Shown here in pieces: positions 7,716-16,359 of a DNA stretch of 49,604 nucleotides. How positions within the stretch are numbered: position 1 is the first letter of the stretch; each line of letters opens with the position of its first letter. The translations under genes and the position numbers were made by a program. This DNA comes from Actinomycetes bacterium (GTDB lineage Bacteria > Actinomycetota > Acidimicrobiia > Acidimicrobiales > Palsa-688), in the NCBI GenBank assembly GCA_021811865.1, contig JAKAQB010000021.1, forward strand, positions 1-49,604. Reading direction: 5' to 3'. A model generated the notes under the pieces. It did not search any database and was not told the origin of the DNA. It saw nothing but the letters and a program-made list of their open reading frames with translations.

Positions 7716-10553
7716 ATGAGTGAATCGAAGAGACCACTGCGGCGAATCGGGATCCCTCTCCTCGCTGCCACGACCGCCCTCTTCCTCCCGGTCATCGGGC
7801 TGGTGTCGACGGCGTCGGCGGCCAACCCGCCGGTGGCGTACCTCACCTACACGTCGGGTAGCAGCGGCGCCAGCACCAACGTCACCAACGCCGGCTCGTA
7901 CAACAACACCAACGGCTTCGTCACCCCGCCGGCCGTCCTGGCCGACGTGGACAACGGCTCGGGCGCCAACGGTCAGGCCGGCTTCACGTACGCCACGGTC
8001 AACATCGCCAACGGCGTGACCACCCCCGTGACGTTCAACCTCAGCTCGAGCAGCGGCAACGTGCTGTTCACCCAGGGCAACCTCAACGGCGCCCCCGGCC
8101 CGTACGGCTCCGGATCGCTCGCCAAGACGGCGACCTGCACGATCACCACCGGCACGGTCTGCAACTTCGAGTTCGTCGATCCGGTCTCCGAGGCCCCGAC
8201 GATCACCGCAACCCAGGTCAACGGGTCGCTGGTCGCCACCGGCTCGGCCAGCTACGCCAGCCTGCTCTGGCAGGTCGGCTGCCCCGCCAACGCAGACGGA
8301 CAGAACGACGACGTCTCGAACGCGACGCTGTCCAGCGTTTCGGACACCGGCTGCGTCACCCAGGGCGTCACCTCGGCGCTCCAGACGCTGACGGTCACCT
8401 ACCTGCAGGGCGGCAAGCCGACGCCCAACGTCACCATCGCCGTGCCGAACCCCCCCGCAGCCCTGGTGGGCACGTCGTCGGAGTTCAACCTGACGGGCCA
8501 GTCGACGGTCCCCGGTTTCGTGACATCGCAGACCAACGCGTCGGGCCAGGCCACGTTCTCCTTCGACGGGACCACGGCGGGCACGGAGGCGCAGGTCGAG
8601 GCCATACCGTTCGCTGGCTACGGCCAGTACCCGGCGACCACGGATGCCTACCTCATCGACAACATCGTGGCGTCGACCGCGGGCTCCCGCTTCGACAACA
8701 TGACCGAGCAGCTGCTGGCCCCGTCCGCTCCGGCGGCCGCCGCCCAGCCCGGTGACGTCTTCGCCATCACCGGCAGCGTCTGGGCTGACTGCACCGCCCC
8801 GAGCGCCGACAACAACTGCCTGACGCCCACGGGCAGCTGGCCGACGACGGCCGGCACGTACCCGCTCGACTACGGCACCCAGACCCAGAGCGCCACGCTC
8901 AACCCCACGTTCCTCGCCAACACGCCGGTGACCATCACCGCGCCGGGCGGCTTCGTGTTCACGAAATGCACCTCTGCCGTCTACAACGACTGCTCCCTCG
9001 CCGGCAACGGTGGGACGGGCACGGCCGTCTCCGGCAGCCAGGTCGGGTGGCTCACCACGAGCGGCTCGACCATGAAGACGACGACCAACAACGTCGGGCA
9101 GGTGACCTTCTACCTCACGGTCCAGAAGGACGCCAACCTGGCGAAGTACGGCATCGACTTCGGCTCCGTCACCGTCACGGTCGGGTCGGCAACCGCCGCC
9201 CTGAGCGAGACGGTCCCCGGCGCCTCGGCGTCGGCCACGACCTGCCCGACGATCGGCGTGACCGACTTCCAGTCGGCGCCGTTCACCCCGGCGGCCCTCG
9301 CCAGCGGTGCCGATGCCGGCGTCTTCTCGCCGATCTACGCCCCGGGCCATGGGCCCGTCGCCGGCTGCGCCTCCGCCCAGCTGGTCCAGACCTACTCGGC
9401 GCCGTACAACTACTCGTCGCCCCTGGTGTCGGCCATCCCGGCCAAGTCGTTCAGCACCACTGGCTCGACCAACGTGCCCGACGTCAACACCGAGCAGTTC
9501 CACGTGACGCTCCAGGACCAGTTCGGCAACCCGCTCGGCAACCAGACTGCCACCGGTGTCAACATCACCAGCACCGACAACGGTGGCGGGCTGTACTACT
9601 GCGCTAACTCGACGAGCCTCACGACCTGCAACGGTTCTTCCGGCCCCGTCCCGGATACGACGCCGACTAACACCAACGTGGAGGTGCAGCAGAGCACGGT
9701 GCTGGTCGACAACGGCTTCACCCAGCCGTTCGTCCTCCGGGCGCCGACCTACAACTACTACACCGCCACCGCCACCAACCCCGACCAGGGCGCCGTCCTC
9801 GACGGGGCCCAGGTGGTCAACGTCAGCGGCAGCCTGCCGACCGACGTCTGGCAACCCCAGACGCCCAACTCGACGGTCCTCGTGCCCAACACGACGGGCA
9901 CGGCGGCCATCACGGCGAGCAACTTCACCATCAACTGGTACAACCAGCTGGCGCAGCCCATCGTCACCTTCAAGGTCACGCCCAAGGCGACGGTCGGCAT
10001 CGGCCAGGTCATCACCCTGTCGGCCAAGGTCGTCGACCAGTTCAAGAACCCGATCGCGGGAGACCGCGTCGAGTTCTTCTTCGGTGGGTCCGGCTACAAC
10101 GCCCTCATCTGCCAGGAAGGTTTCTTCGCTCCGACCACCAACGCCAACGGCACCGCCGGTGACAGCATCACCTGCTCGGGCAACTCGACGATCAACGCCA
10201 CGATCATCGTCACCGATGCCAGCGGCAACGAGATCGCCCGCGGCTCGTACGTGCTCCGCTTCAGCGGGGGCCCGACGGTCACCAAGGTGTACGTGACGCC
10301 TCCTGGCCACCAGGCCCCGGGGACCATCACCATCCGGGTGACCACCAACCAGCCGGGTGGGGTCGTGCACCTCTTCGACGAGTACGCCGGAGCACGCACC
10401 TTCGTGCAGAAGGCCATCTCGACGGCGGTGCCCAACTCGGCCCGCAACGCCGGTGTGGTCATCTTCCACATCAGCGGCGTCCGCGCCACCAACCACTTCT
10501 ACGCCGTCGTCAACGGCGCGAAGTCCAACGTGGTCACGGTCTTCGTCAAGTAG
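7716..10553 (+). CDS. Large exported Ig-like surface protein
   Basis: This 945-residue protein has a Sec signal peptide (basic N-terminus, hydrophobic core, TASA/A cleavage near residue 36) and no C-terminal membrane helix. The mature chain is rich in Thr, Ser, Asn and Val. It has several beta-sandwich-like stretches, including an invasin/Big-1-like piece (FKVTPKATVGIGQVITLSAK, near 755). The last ~90 residues form a domain also found at the end of the next large gene: VYVTP, VTTNQPGG, HLFDEYAGA, then VRATNHFYAVVNG. AAAGGAAG precedes the ATG. It is probably a structural cell-surface or matrix protein; its exact role is unknown. A strong hairpin follows the gene. Confidence 0.8.
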   Translation: MSESKRPLRRIGIPLLAATTALFLPVIGLVSTASAANPPVAYLTYTSGSSGASTNVTNAGSYNNTNGFVTPPAVLADVDNGSGANGQAGFTYATVNIANGVTTPVTFNLSSSSGNVLFTQGNLNGAPGPYGSGSLAKTATCTITTGTVCNFEFVDPVSEAPTITATQVNGSLVATGSASYASLLWQVGCPANADGQNDDVSNATLSSVSDTGCVTQGVTSALQTLTVTYLQGGKPTPNVTIAVPNPPAALVGTSSEFNLTGQSTVPGFVTSQTNASGQATFSFDGTTAGTEAQVEAIPFAGYGQYPATTDAYLIDNIVASTAGSRFDNMTEQLLAPSAPAAAAQPGDVFAITGSVWADCTAPSADNNCLTPTGSWPTTAGTYPLDYGTQTQSATLNPTFLANTPVTITAPGGFVFTKCTSAVYNDCSLAGNGGTGTAVSGSQVGWLTTSGSTMKTTTNNVGQVTFYLTVQKDANLAKYGIDFGSVTVTVGSATAALSETVPGASASATTCPTIGVTDFQSAPFTPAALASGADAGVFSPIYAPGHGPVAGCASAQLVQTYSAPYNYSSPLVSAIPAKSFSTTGSTNVPDVNTEQFHVTLQDQFGNPLGNQTATGVNITSTDNGGGLYYCANSTSLTTCNGSSGPVPDTTPTNTNVEVQQSTVLVDNGFTQPFVLRAPTYNYYTATATNPDQGAVLDGAQVVNVSGSLPTDVWQPQTPNSTVLVPNTTGTAAITASNFTINWYNQLAQPIVTFKVTPKATVGIGQVITLSAKVVDQFKNPIAGDRVEFFFGGSGYNALICQEGFFAPTTNANGTAGDSITCSGNSTINATIIVTDASGNEIARGSYVLRFSGGPTVTKVYVTPPGHQAPGTITIRVTTNQPGGVVHLFDEYAGARTFVQKAISTAVPNSARNAGVVIFHISGVRATNHFYAVVNGAKSNVVTVFVK

Positions 10554-10597
10554 TCCAAAGACCGGCTCAGCGCCGGCCTGAAATCTGAACAGCTCCA

Positions 10598-10625
10598 GGT
10601 GGGCGGCCCCCAGGGGCCGCCCACC
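10598..10625 (+). terminator. Strong GC hairpin after the Ig-like surface gene
   Basis: GGTGGGCGGCCCC is followed by its perfect complement with almost no loop, giving a stem of about 12 pairs, 45 bases past the stop codon at 10553. There is no U tract, which is common for actinobacterial terminators. Confidence 0.65.
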
Positions 10626-10783
10626 GGCGCGTCCACGCCACGGCAGGAGCCGCATAACCCACTGTACGGTCTGAAAGGCCGCGATCCCTTACGTACCAGC
10701 AGAATGCTGCTATGGTGTCCCCCGGTCCCGAGCCGGCAGCAGGCGCCGTCGCGCCAGAGGACGACGAGAGGAACATCTCGAGC

Positions 10784-13700
10784 ATGAGCAACATCAAGCG
10801 GACCCTGAAGCAGGTTGGCATCGCAGTCGTCGCCACGGCGATGACGGCCCTCGGGGCGCCGGCCCTGGGCGGCTTCACGGCCGCCGGCGCCCAGGCGCTG
10901 CACCCCGAGGTGATCGGGACGGCCGCGAGCCCAACCGGCTCGCCCGGCGCGCCCACCAACCTCACGGCCGCCTCCGGCCCCGGCGCTGTCACCCTCCGCT
11001 GGAAGGCGCCGGGCAGCGCCGGCGACTCGGCGATCCTCGGCTACAACGTCTACGTGGGGACCTCGCCCGGCGGGGAGGGGCCCACCCCGGAGAACGGCGG
11101 GGCGCTCGTCACCGCCACCAGCTACACCGTCACCGCCGCCGACTCCTCCGGCCATGCCCTCGCCAACGGCACCAAGTACTACTTCGAGGTCACGGCGGTC
11201 AACTCGAGCGGCCAGTCCGTGGTCTCCGACGAGGCCAGCGCGACACCCCAGATCGGGGCGCCGGGCGCCCCGACGGCTGTGAGCGCCACGTCCTCCTATC
11301 AGGCCGCCACCGTCGAGTGGACCGTGCCGTCCAACGGGGGCTCGCCGATCACCAGCTTCACGGTCACCCCGTACGTCGGCGGCAGCTCCCTCAGCTCGAC
11401 GACGGTCAACGCCGGCGCCGCCGGCTCGTCGCTCGACGCCACCCCCGGGTCATCCGACAGCCTGGTCGTCAACGGGCTCTCCAACGGCACCGCCTACAGC
11501 TTCAAGCTGCAGGCGACCAACGGCCAGGGTACCGGGCCGATGTCGTCGGCGTCCAACCCGGTCAGCCCCGGCCTGTCGGCGCCGACCGCCCCGACGGGCG
11601 TGACCGCCAACGCCACCAACGCCTCGACGATCACGCTCGGCTGGACGCCGCCCGCCAGCAACGGCGGGTCGGCCATCGAGGGCTACGACGTCTACGAGGG
11701 CACGGCGCCGGGCGGGGAGAGCTCGACTCCGGTCAACGGGTCGTCGCTGATCACCACCACGTCGTTGGCCGTGACGCCGCTGCCGGCCGGCAGGACCTAC
11801 TACTTCACCGTGAAGGCCGTCAACGCCCAGGGGCCCTCGCCGGCGTCGTCGGAGGTGTCCGGGGAGATCACCCAGTCGGTGGTGCCTGGCACGCCGACCA
11901 GTGTGGCGGCGGTGGCCGGCTACCAGCAGGCGACGGTCGGCTGGACGGTGCCGTCCGACGCCGGGAGCCCCATCACCAGCTTCACGATCACCACCTACGA
12001 CGCTACGGCCGGGACGAGCACGTCCCAGCAGGTCGCGGCGGGCCCTGCTGGTTCGGCCCTCGCCCCGACGCCGGGCGCGTCCGACAGCTACGCCGTGACC
12101 GGCCTGACCAACGGGCACTCCTACACCTTCACGGTGACGGCGACCAACAGCGGCGGCTCCGGCGGCTCCGGTCCCGCCTCCTCCCCCTCCAACGCCGTGA
12201 GCCCGGGCGTCGTCGCCCCGTCGGCCCCCACCAGCCTGCAGCTGACCGCCCCCTCCGGGAACAACACGGAGCTGGTGCTCGACTGGTCGGCGCCGCAGTC
12301 CACCGGTGACGGAGGTGCCGCCTCCACGGTCAAGTACAACGTGTACGAAGGCACCGCGCTGCTCGCCACGACGGCGGCGGGCGTCACCACCTACACCGCA
12401 TCCGGCCTCACCCAGGGCCAGTCCTACACCTTCAGCGTCCAGGCGGTGAGCTCGTCGGGCTCGACCGGTCCCGGCTCCGCCGCTGCGACCGGCACGGCCG
12501 GCAATCCCGTCCCCGGGGCGCCGGCCGGGCTCACCGCCAGCCCCGGCGACGGCCAGGTGACCCTCGAGTGGAGCCCGCCGAGCTTCGCCGGCACGGGCGG
12601 CGTCACCTACACCGTGCTGGTGGGCGGCACCCCCGTCCGCAACGGCAGCGGCCTACCGGGCACGGCGTTCGTCGTGGCCGGCCTCATCGACGGAGTGCCG
12701 TACACGTTTGGCGTCGAGGCGGTCGACTCGGCCGGGCAGACCTCGGCGAGCAACCCGTCGGTCACCGCGACGCCGGCCGGCGCCCCGGCCACACCGGCGG
12801 CCCCCACCGTCACCGTGGCCGGCCCCACCTCGGTCGACGTGTCGTGGGCGGCCCCGGCCGGCAACGGGTCGCCGGTCACCGGCTACACCGTCACCGCCAC
12901 CGACATCACGACGGCCGCCGGCGGCGGGCAGACCTGCACCACGACGGGAGCCACCTCCTGCACGGTGACGGGGCTCACCACCGGCGACCACTACAGCTTC
13001 GCCGTGGCGGCGACCAACGCCGTGGGCACCTCGCCGGCCTCGCCGGCGAGCAGCCCGGCGTCGGTGCCCGGTCCCGTCGCCCCCCAGGCGCCGACCGGCG
13101 TGGTGGCGAGCGCCATCGGCACCAACATCACCGTCAACTGGACCGCCCCCGCCGGCGACGGTGGCGCCCCCGTCCAGGGCTACAACGTGTACGTGAGCAC
13201 GAGCCCGGCGGGCCTCACCAGCGGTGGATCGGCCAACGGCGGCCAGCCCGTGACGGGCACGTCGACGGTGATCGACGGCGCCACCATCGGCCTGACGACC
13301 GGGCAGGACTACTACGTCGCGCTGCAGGCGGTGAACGCCGCCGGCCCCGGACCCCTGTCGCAGGCCGCCCAGGTCACCACGACGGCTACGCACGTGACGG
13401 CCACGGCCACGAGCCGCAGCGGCCCGGGTAACGTCACGATCTCCGGCACGACTGCCGCCAGCGCCAACGTGACCCTCTACGACGAGTGGTACGGCCGCAC
13501 GGTCTACCTGGAGAAGGCCGCCACCACCTCCGATGCCGCCGGCTACTACAGCTTCACGGTGCACATCGACAAGACCAACCACTTCTACGTGGTGGTCAAC
13601 GGGGTGCAGTCGTCGAGCGTCGCCGCCGTCGTGACGCCTGTCACGCCGCCGGTCACCAGGGTGTACGTCACTCCGGTCGGGGCGCAGGGGCCGGGCGAGG

Positions 13701-13927
13701 TGATGGTGCGGGTGACCACCAACCAGGCTGGCGCCGTGATCCACCTCTTCGACGAGTACTACGGCGCCTCCCAGTTCCTGCAAAAGGCCGTGCACGTCGC
13801 CGAGCCGATCGCCAACGGCAACGGGGTGTGGACCTTCCAGATCGGCAACGTCCGCGCCACCAACCACTTCTACGCCGTCGTCAACGGCGTGAGGTCCAAC
13901 ACCGTCATCGCCCGCGTCGTCGGCTGA
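10784..13927 (+). CDS. Exported multi-fibronectin-III surface protein
   Basis: I set the start at the ATG at 10784, which gives a clean signal peptide (MSNIKRTLKQVGIAVVATAM, cleaved near AGAQA); the frame is open upstream from 10712. The 1047-residue product holds eight consecutive FN3 domains, each beginning with an APTAPTGV-like strand and containing WxxP and a Y-x-(V/F)-x-(V/A)-x-A-x-N strand. Two diverged copies of a ~90-residue domain end the protein. The last copy closely matches the C-terminus of the preceding exported protein (HLFDEYYGASQFLQKA, VRATNHFYAVVNG). FN3 arrays in bacteria usually occur in surface or carbohydrate-active proteins, but no catalytic domain is present here. The likely role is adhesion or matrix structure. 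Confidence 0.85.
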   Translation: MSNIKRTLKQVGIAVVATAMTALGAPALGGFTAAGAQALHPEVIGTAASPTGSPGAPTNLTAASGPGAVTLRWKAPGSAGDSAILGYNVYVGTSPGGEGPTPENGGALVTATSYTVTAADSSGHALANGTKYYFEVTAVNSSGQSVVSDEASATPQIGAPGAPTAVSATSSYQAATVEWTVPSNGGSPITSFTVTPYVGGSSLSSTTVNAGAAGSSLDATPGSSDSLVVNGLSNGTAYSFKLQATNGQGTGPMSSASNPVSPGLSAPTAPTGVTANATNASTITLGWTPPASNGGSAIEGYDVYEGTAPGGESSTPVNGSSLITTTSLAVTPLPAGRTYYFTVKAVNAQGPSPASSEVSGEITQSVVPGTPTSVAAVAGYQQATVGWTVPSDAGSPITSFTITTYDATAGTSTSQQVAAGPAGSALAPTPGASDSYAVTGLTNGHSYTFTVTATNSGGSGGSGPASSPSNAVSPGVVAPSAPTSLQLTAPSGNNTELVLDWSAPQSTGDGGAASTVKYNVYEGTALLATTAAGVTTYTASGLTQGQSYTFSVQAVSSSGSTGPGSAAATGTAGNPVPGAPAGLTASPGDGQVTLEWSPPSFAGTGGVTYTVLVGGTPVRNGSGLPGTAFVVAGLIDGVPYTFGVEAVDSAGQTSASNPSVTATPAGAPATPAAPTVTVAGPTSVDVSWAAPAGNGSPVTGYTVTATDITTAAGGGQTCTTTGATSCTVTGLTTGDHYSFAVAATNAVGTSPASPASSPASVPGPVAPQAPTGVVASAIGTNITVNWTAPAGDGGAPVQGYNVYVSTSPAGLTSGGSANGGQPVTGTSTVIDGATIGLTTGQDYYVALQAVNAAGPGPLSQAAQVTTTATHVTATATSRSGPGNVTISGTTAASANVTLYDEWYGRTVYLEKAATTSDAAGYYSFTVHIDKTNHFYVVVNGVQSSSVAAVVTPVTPPVTRVYVTPVGAQGPGEVMVRVTTNQAGAVIHLFDEYYGASQFLQKAVHVAEPIANGNGVWTFQIGNVRATNHFYAVVNGVRSNTVIARVVG

Positions 13928-14149
13928 GCTCGAAGGGGATGCCGGCTCTCGCGGCGCGCCGAGCCCGTCGTCGTTTGCGACGCCCAGCAGTTGTTGGGCC
14001 GGCGATCTCGAGAGGCGGCGTTTGCAGCCGTCGTGGGACTGGCAGCCGGAGATGGAGGGCTTTCGGCTCCCAGTCCCGCGACTCGGGATCCTGGGCCACA
14101 CGCTTCAACACCACGTAGAACGGGTCGACGGACTTCCGCTGGGACGCGA

Positions 14150-14567
14150 TCACGCCGGTGAGCTGGCGACGCCCGAGACCTCGAGGTGCCGTCCCATTGC
14201 CAGCTCGGCTCGGTCTGGGTCCGCCGCCTCGATGGCATCGATGATCGCGTCGTGGTGGTCTGCCGCCTTCTGAGCTTCCTCCCTGGAGCAGGGCGACCTC
14301 CCGGCTGACGTCGGCGGATGGGGCGGCGACGAGCATCTGGCGCCGTTGGCCCTCCTCGCAGAGCCCTTCGTTGAGCAGGTCGCGCATGGCCTCACGCACG
14401 GGCGTGCGCGACATCCCGAGGAGGTTGGCTGTCTCGACCTCATTGAGCACCGATCCTCGATCGAGCTCGCCGCAGAGGATGCGCCGTCGTAGTTCGTTGT
14501 ACGCCCTCGTGCCGACGGGCGTGCGCTCCGGCCGTGCTTGTTCTGGGCGGGGTTTGAAGCCTCTCAT
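14150..14567 (-). pseudogene. Broken GntR/FadR-type (FCD) transcriptional regulator
   Basis: The winged-helix N-terminus is well preserved (RAYNELRRRILCGELDRGSV, LLGMSRTPVREAMRDLLNEG). The frame then changes near 14285. Only the last helices of the FCD ligand domain remain in the other frame (DHHDAIIDAIEAADPDRAEL, MGRHLEVSG). Roughly 70 residues of the FCD domain are missing, so both a deletion and a frameshift have occurred. The ATG overlaps the stop of the upstream hydrolase gene (ATGA), showing the two once formed an operon. Confidence 0.8.
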
Positions 14568-15696
14568 GCGGGTATCGCTGCTTCCGGGAGGTGGTGGGCC
14601 GTCAGGGTCGCGGCGCCGGAGCCTCCGAGTTGGATCTGGTTGTCGGTTGGACGGGTGACCACCGCCGTCCAGGGGTGCTCGTCGGTCCCGGGATGCAGCA
14701 CGTAACGGGGGAACCCGGAGCCGGCGAGCGTGAGTCGCAGCCGATGGCCTGGCTGGAGCCGGTAGCCGGTGTCGCCCAGGTGTAGCCGCACCGGCGCTGG
14801 CCAGGGTCCTCTGACGAGGATGGCTCCATCGAGGATCCGACTCGTGGTCCCGTCTGGGTGCACGTCGCAGAGCGTCGCGACGAGGTGGGTCGAGCCGCAG
14901 CTCGAGGAGATGGTCGCCGACAGCTCCACCGGCCCGGCGAGGTCCAAAGCGACGGTCGTCGCGACCGTCGTTGCTTGGCGCCAGCTCGCCAGCTGGCCCG
15001 GCAGGAGGAAGTCGAAGAACCCGCCGAGGTGCAGCGCCGGTACCCGCCCCGTGACCGGCACGCTCGCAGCTCGGGGTACGTGCCCGGTCGCATGCGCGTC
15101 GAGCCCAACGGGTCGCGCCCCTCCGAGCACGGCGGGCACGACCTCCGAGAGCGGGCGGACGCTCCAGTCCAGTTGGTCCTCGTAGTCGTACAAGGCCTCG
15201 TCGACGAAGGCATGAAGACACCAGGCTGCGGTGGACTCCAGCTGGAACACGCCGGCTCGATCGAGAGCGTAGGTCATGTCGGCGCTCGTGGCTCTCGGGG
15301 CGATGGCTCCCAGGGCCGGATGTCCTGAGCTGGCAGCCGCCCACTGGGTGAAGCCATAGTGCGAGTCGCCGAACAGGCCGATCGCACCGTTGCACCAGCC
15401 CTGGGTGACCAGCCATTCGATGGTGTGGTATCCGTCCGCAACCTCGGCGGAAAAGGGGTCGAGCTCGCCTTCGGATCGCACCTTTCCCCGACGAACCAGC
15501 GGGCGCCGGCCGGGATGAAGCAGTCGTCACCGCACTTGTCGTACGGCAGCCGGCACAGCAACGTCGGCCACCGACGACCTTTGAGGGGCAGGTAGACGTC
15601 GGTCGCCAGGTGGACACCGTCGGGCATCCGGACCGAGTGCTGGTGGGCGTCGGCAGGAACCTGCCCAGGCGGCCGCCGCTTCACCTTGTACACCAC
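14564..15696 (-). pseudogene. Broken CocE/NonD-family serine hydrolase
   Basis: The family resembles X-Pro dipeptidyl-peptidase and cocaine esterase enzymes. The N-terminus (VRMPDGVHLATDVYLPLKG, LLCRLPYDK) is in one frame, to about 15500. The rest (VRSEGELDPFSAEVADGYHT through the C-terminal jelly-roll domain) is in another frame from about 15481. The usual strand and VQDxRG segment between them is absent, so about ten residues are lost together with the frame. The nucleophile motif GDSHYG, the FDFLLPG segment with the probable Asp, and a YVLHPGTDEHP segment are present. The downstream GntR gene overlaps it by four bases and is also broken. Confidence 0.82.
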
Positions 15697-16359
15697 GGCC
15701 CTCCCCGTGCTCAGCCTACCGATAGCATGCTAGACAGCGGGGACATACGGAGCGCTAGCACGTATACGTTGCCTCGGCAGCGTCGGCAGTGAGCGGAGAA
15801 GGCGGAGCGTGCAAGCGGTTGCTCAAAGCCCTGAACTGCGCCAAGCAGGCCCTGCAGTTGGAGCCGTCGGTCGCGCGCGAGCCAGTTCCACGTTTGCCCT
15901 TGACAGGGCACCCGCAGGCGACTAAGACGCGCTTGTGTATGTCCGAATCAGCGGCATGTGCCTTGCCATCAGGGCTTTCTGTAGGTGGTGGCCTCGACGC
16001 TGGCGGGCTGCGGTTCGAGCCGTTCGGCAAGGTCCCAGTCCTCTGCGGACAAGCTGAGCCCGTCGAGTGCGACGATCTCGGCGGGGCCACGGCCAGCCCC
16101 GGCAAACCTGGCACCAAACCGGACTGTTGGTTGAGTGTGGTCCAATGTCGTGCCGAGATGAGGCGGATGCCAGCTCGAGGTCATGTCGCCTCGGATGCAT
16201 CAGCATTCCGATGTCAGGATCCAAGATCCCGAAGGTGGGCCGGCACCGAACCTCGACGCCGTGGCGATGGCCGGTGACGGGGCCCACCGCGCTGAGTCTC
16301 CTCGTCAACGTGGCGCGTGACCAGTCCCGCTCCCACCAGCGTACCGGGCCACCACTGTC
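15697..16359. other. Gene-poor 663-bp spacer
   Basis: No convincing gene is seen. The left end (15720-15780) is locally AT-richer and holds two perfect 10-bp palindromes upstream of the CocE/GntR pair. A minus-strand stretch (15969-16100) reads like a short coding remnant (VALDGLSLSAEDWDLAERLE), but I cannot assign it. The other open frames here look like random high-GC frames. Confidence 0.4.
15723..15769 (-). promoter_or_regulatory. Paired palindromes upstream of the CocE-GntR pair
   Basis: TAGCATGCTA (15723-15732) and ACGTATACGT (15760-15769) are perfect palindromes 28 bases apart, starting 27 bases upstream of the hydrolase ATG. GntR-family operators are short palindromes, often with a GTATAC-like core, so these may be the operator of the co-transcribed GntR regulator. 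The assignment is inference. Confidence 0.4.

Noticed and set aside
7665..10655. 996-residue minus-strand open frame
   Set aside because: Composition is dominated by Arg/Gly/Val/Asp and it lies antisense to an exported protein with a signal peptide and recognisable domains.
15789..16277. 162-residue plus-strand ORF in the spacer
   Set aside because: No ribosome-binding site, motif or coherent codon pattern; the opposite strand looks at least as coding-like in part of it.
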